Shown here piece by piece: positions 31,716 to 32,008 of a stretch of DNA of 32,008 nt. The translations under genes were made by a program, and so were the position numbers. Below the pieces are notes generated by a model. The model was given only the letters and a program-made list of their open reading frames with translations. It was not told the origin of the DNA and searched no databases. Numbering within the stretch: the stretch's first letter is position 1; the number at the start of each line of letters is the position of its first letter. The stretch is from the NCBI GenBank assembly GCA_029977705.1, contig JAPOKJ010000041.1:1-32008 (forward strand). Direction: 5' to 3'. This DNA is from Burkholderiales bacterium (GTDB lineage: Bacteria > Pseudomonadota > Gammaproteobacteria > Burkholderiales > Burkholderiaceae_E).

Positions 31716-32008
31716 TTACAGCGAGGTGCGCGCCACTTCCTTGACCTCGAAGACCTCAAGCTGATCGCCCACCTTGATGTCGTCGTAGTTCTTCAGTTGC
31801 AGACCGCACTCGAAGCCTTCCTTGACCTCACGGACATCGTCCTTGAAGCGGCGCAGGGTATCGAGCTCGCCCGTCCAGACCACGGTGCTGTCGCGCAGGA
31901 GGCGAATCTGGGCGCCTCTGCGCACCAGCCCCTCGAGGACCATACAGCCGGCAATATTGCCCACCTTGGAGACCTTGAAGACCTCGCGGATCTCGACCAG
32001 ACCCAAGA
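31716..32008 (-). CDS. infB: Translation initiation factor IF-2, C-terminal end (5' part outside window)
   Basis: The visible ~97 residues are the last part of IF-2 domain IV, which binds formyl-Met-tRNA: [49 protein letters not shown] (blocks), [25 protein letters not shown]. The stop codon is at 31716-31718, and the reading frame runs off the window end. The factor places initiator tRNA in the ribosomal P site using GTP. Confidence 0.97.
   Translation of the reverse strand, partial: LGLVEIREVFKVSKVGNIAGCMVLEGLVRRGAQIRLLRDSTVVWTGELDTLRRFKDDVREVKEGFECGLQLKNYDDIKVGDQLEVFEVKEVARTSL

Overview
The window is GC-rich, gene-dense bacterial chromosome. Several things point to a betaproteobacterium of the order Burkholderiales, probably near the Alcaligenaceae: a DUF3460 gene directly before scpA, the infB-rbfA-truB-typA order, a histone-H1-like tail fused to a SWIB domain, and orphan Bug-type (tripartite tricarboxylate) binding proteins. 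No rRNA, tRNA, CRISPR array or transposase gene was seen. Assignments come from reading motifs and gene order; no database search was possible.

Layout. 1-4963 is housekeeping: the metG 3' end, a BamE-like lipoprotein, DUF3460, scpA, murB, an OmpA-like protein and yaaA. 5014-5286 is a 273-bp MITE-like repeat with terminal inverted repeats. 5317-7740 holds an orphan PIN-domain gene that overlaps a membrane-anchored TAXI-type binding protein, then a LEA14-like lipoprotein. 7797-11977 is regulatory and chromatin-related: a degenerate GGDEF-EAL protein, a LysR regulator and an H1-like SWIB protein.

12245-26187 is an accessory catabolic and transport region. It holds a NitT/TauT-type binding protein, an aldehyde dehydrogenase, two Bug binding proteins, an enolase-superfamily enzyme translationally coupled to a GntR regulator, a complete NitT/TauT-type ABC operon with a GMC oxidoreductase, an IlvD/Edd-type sugar-acid dehydratase and a SAM methyltransferase. 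A good palindromic operator candidate lies between the GntR gene and the ABC operon. Together the genes suggest uptake and oxidation or dehydration of an unidentified hydroxy- or sugar acid.

26235-26814 holds a tiny lipoprotein and a small membrane protein. 26814-28172 is the most unusual part. The 174-bp left module of the 5-kb repeat recurs here at about 94% identity. It is followed by a lipoprotein gene of no family I recognise, and the segment closes with an inverted copy of the repeat end. It looks like a gene-carrying version of the small element. Its internal 48-bp direct repeats could in principle excise the cargo and leave a near-perfect palindrome. 28235-32008 is the translation operon infB-rbfA-truB-typA, read on the minus strand.
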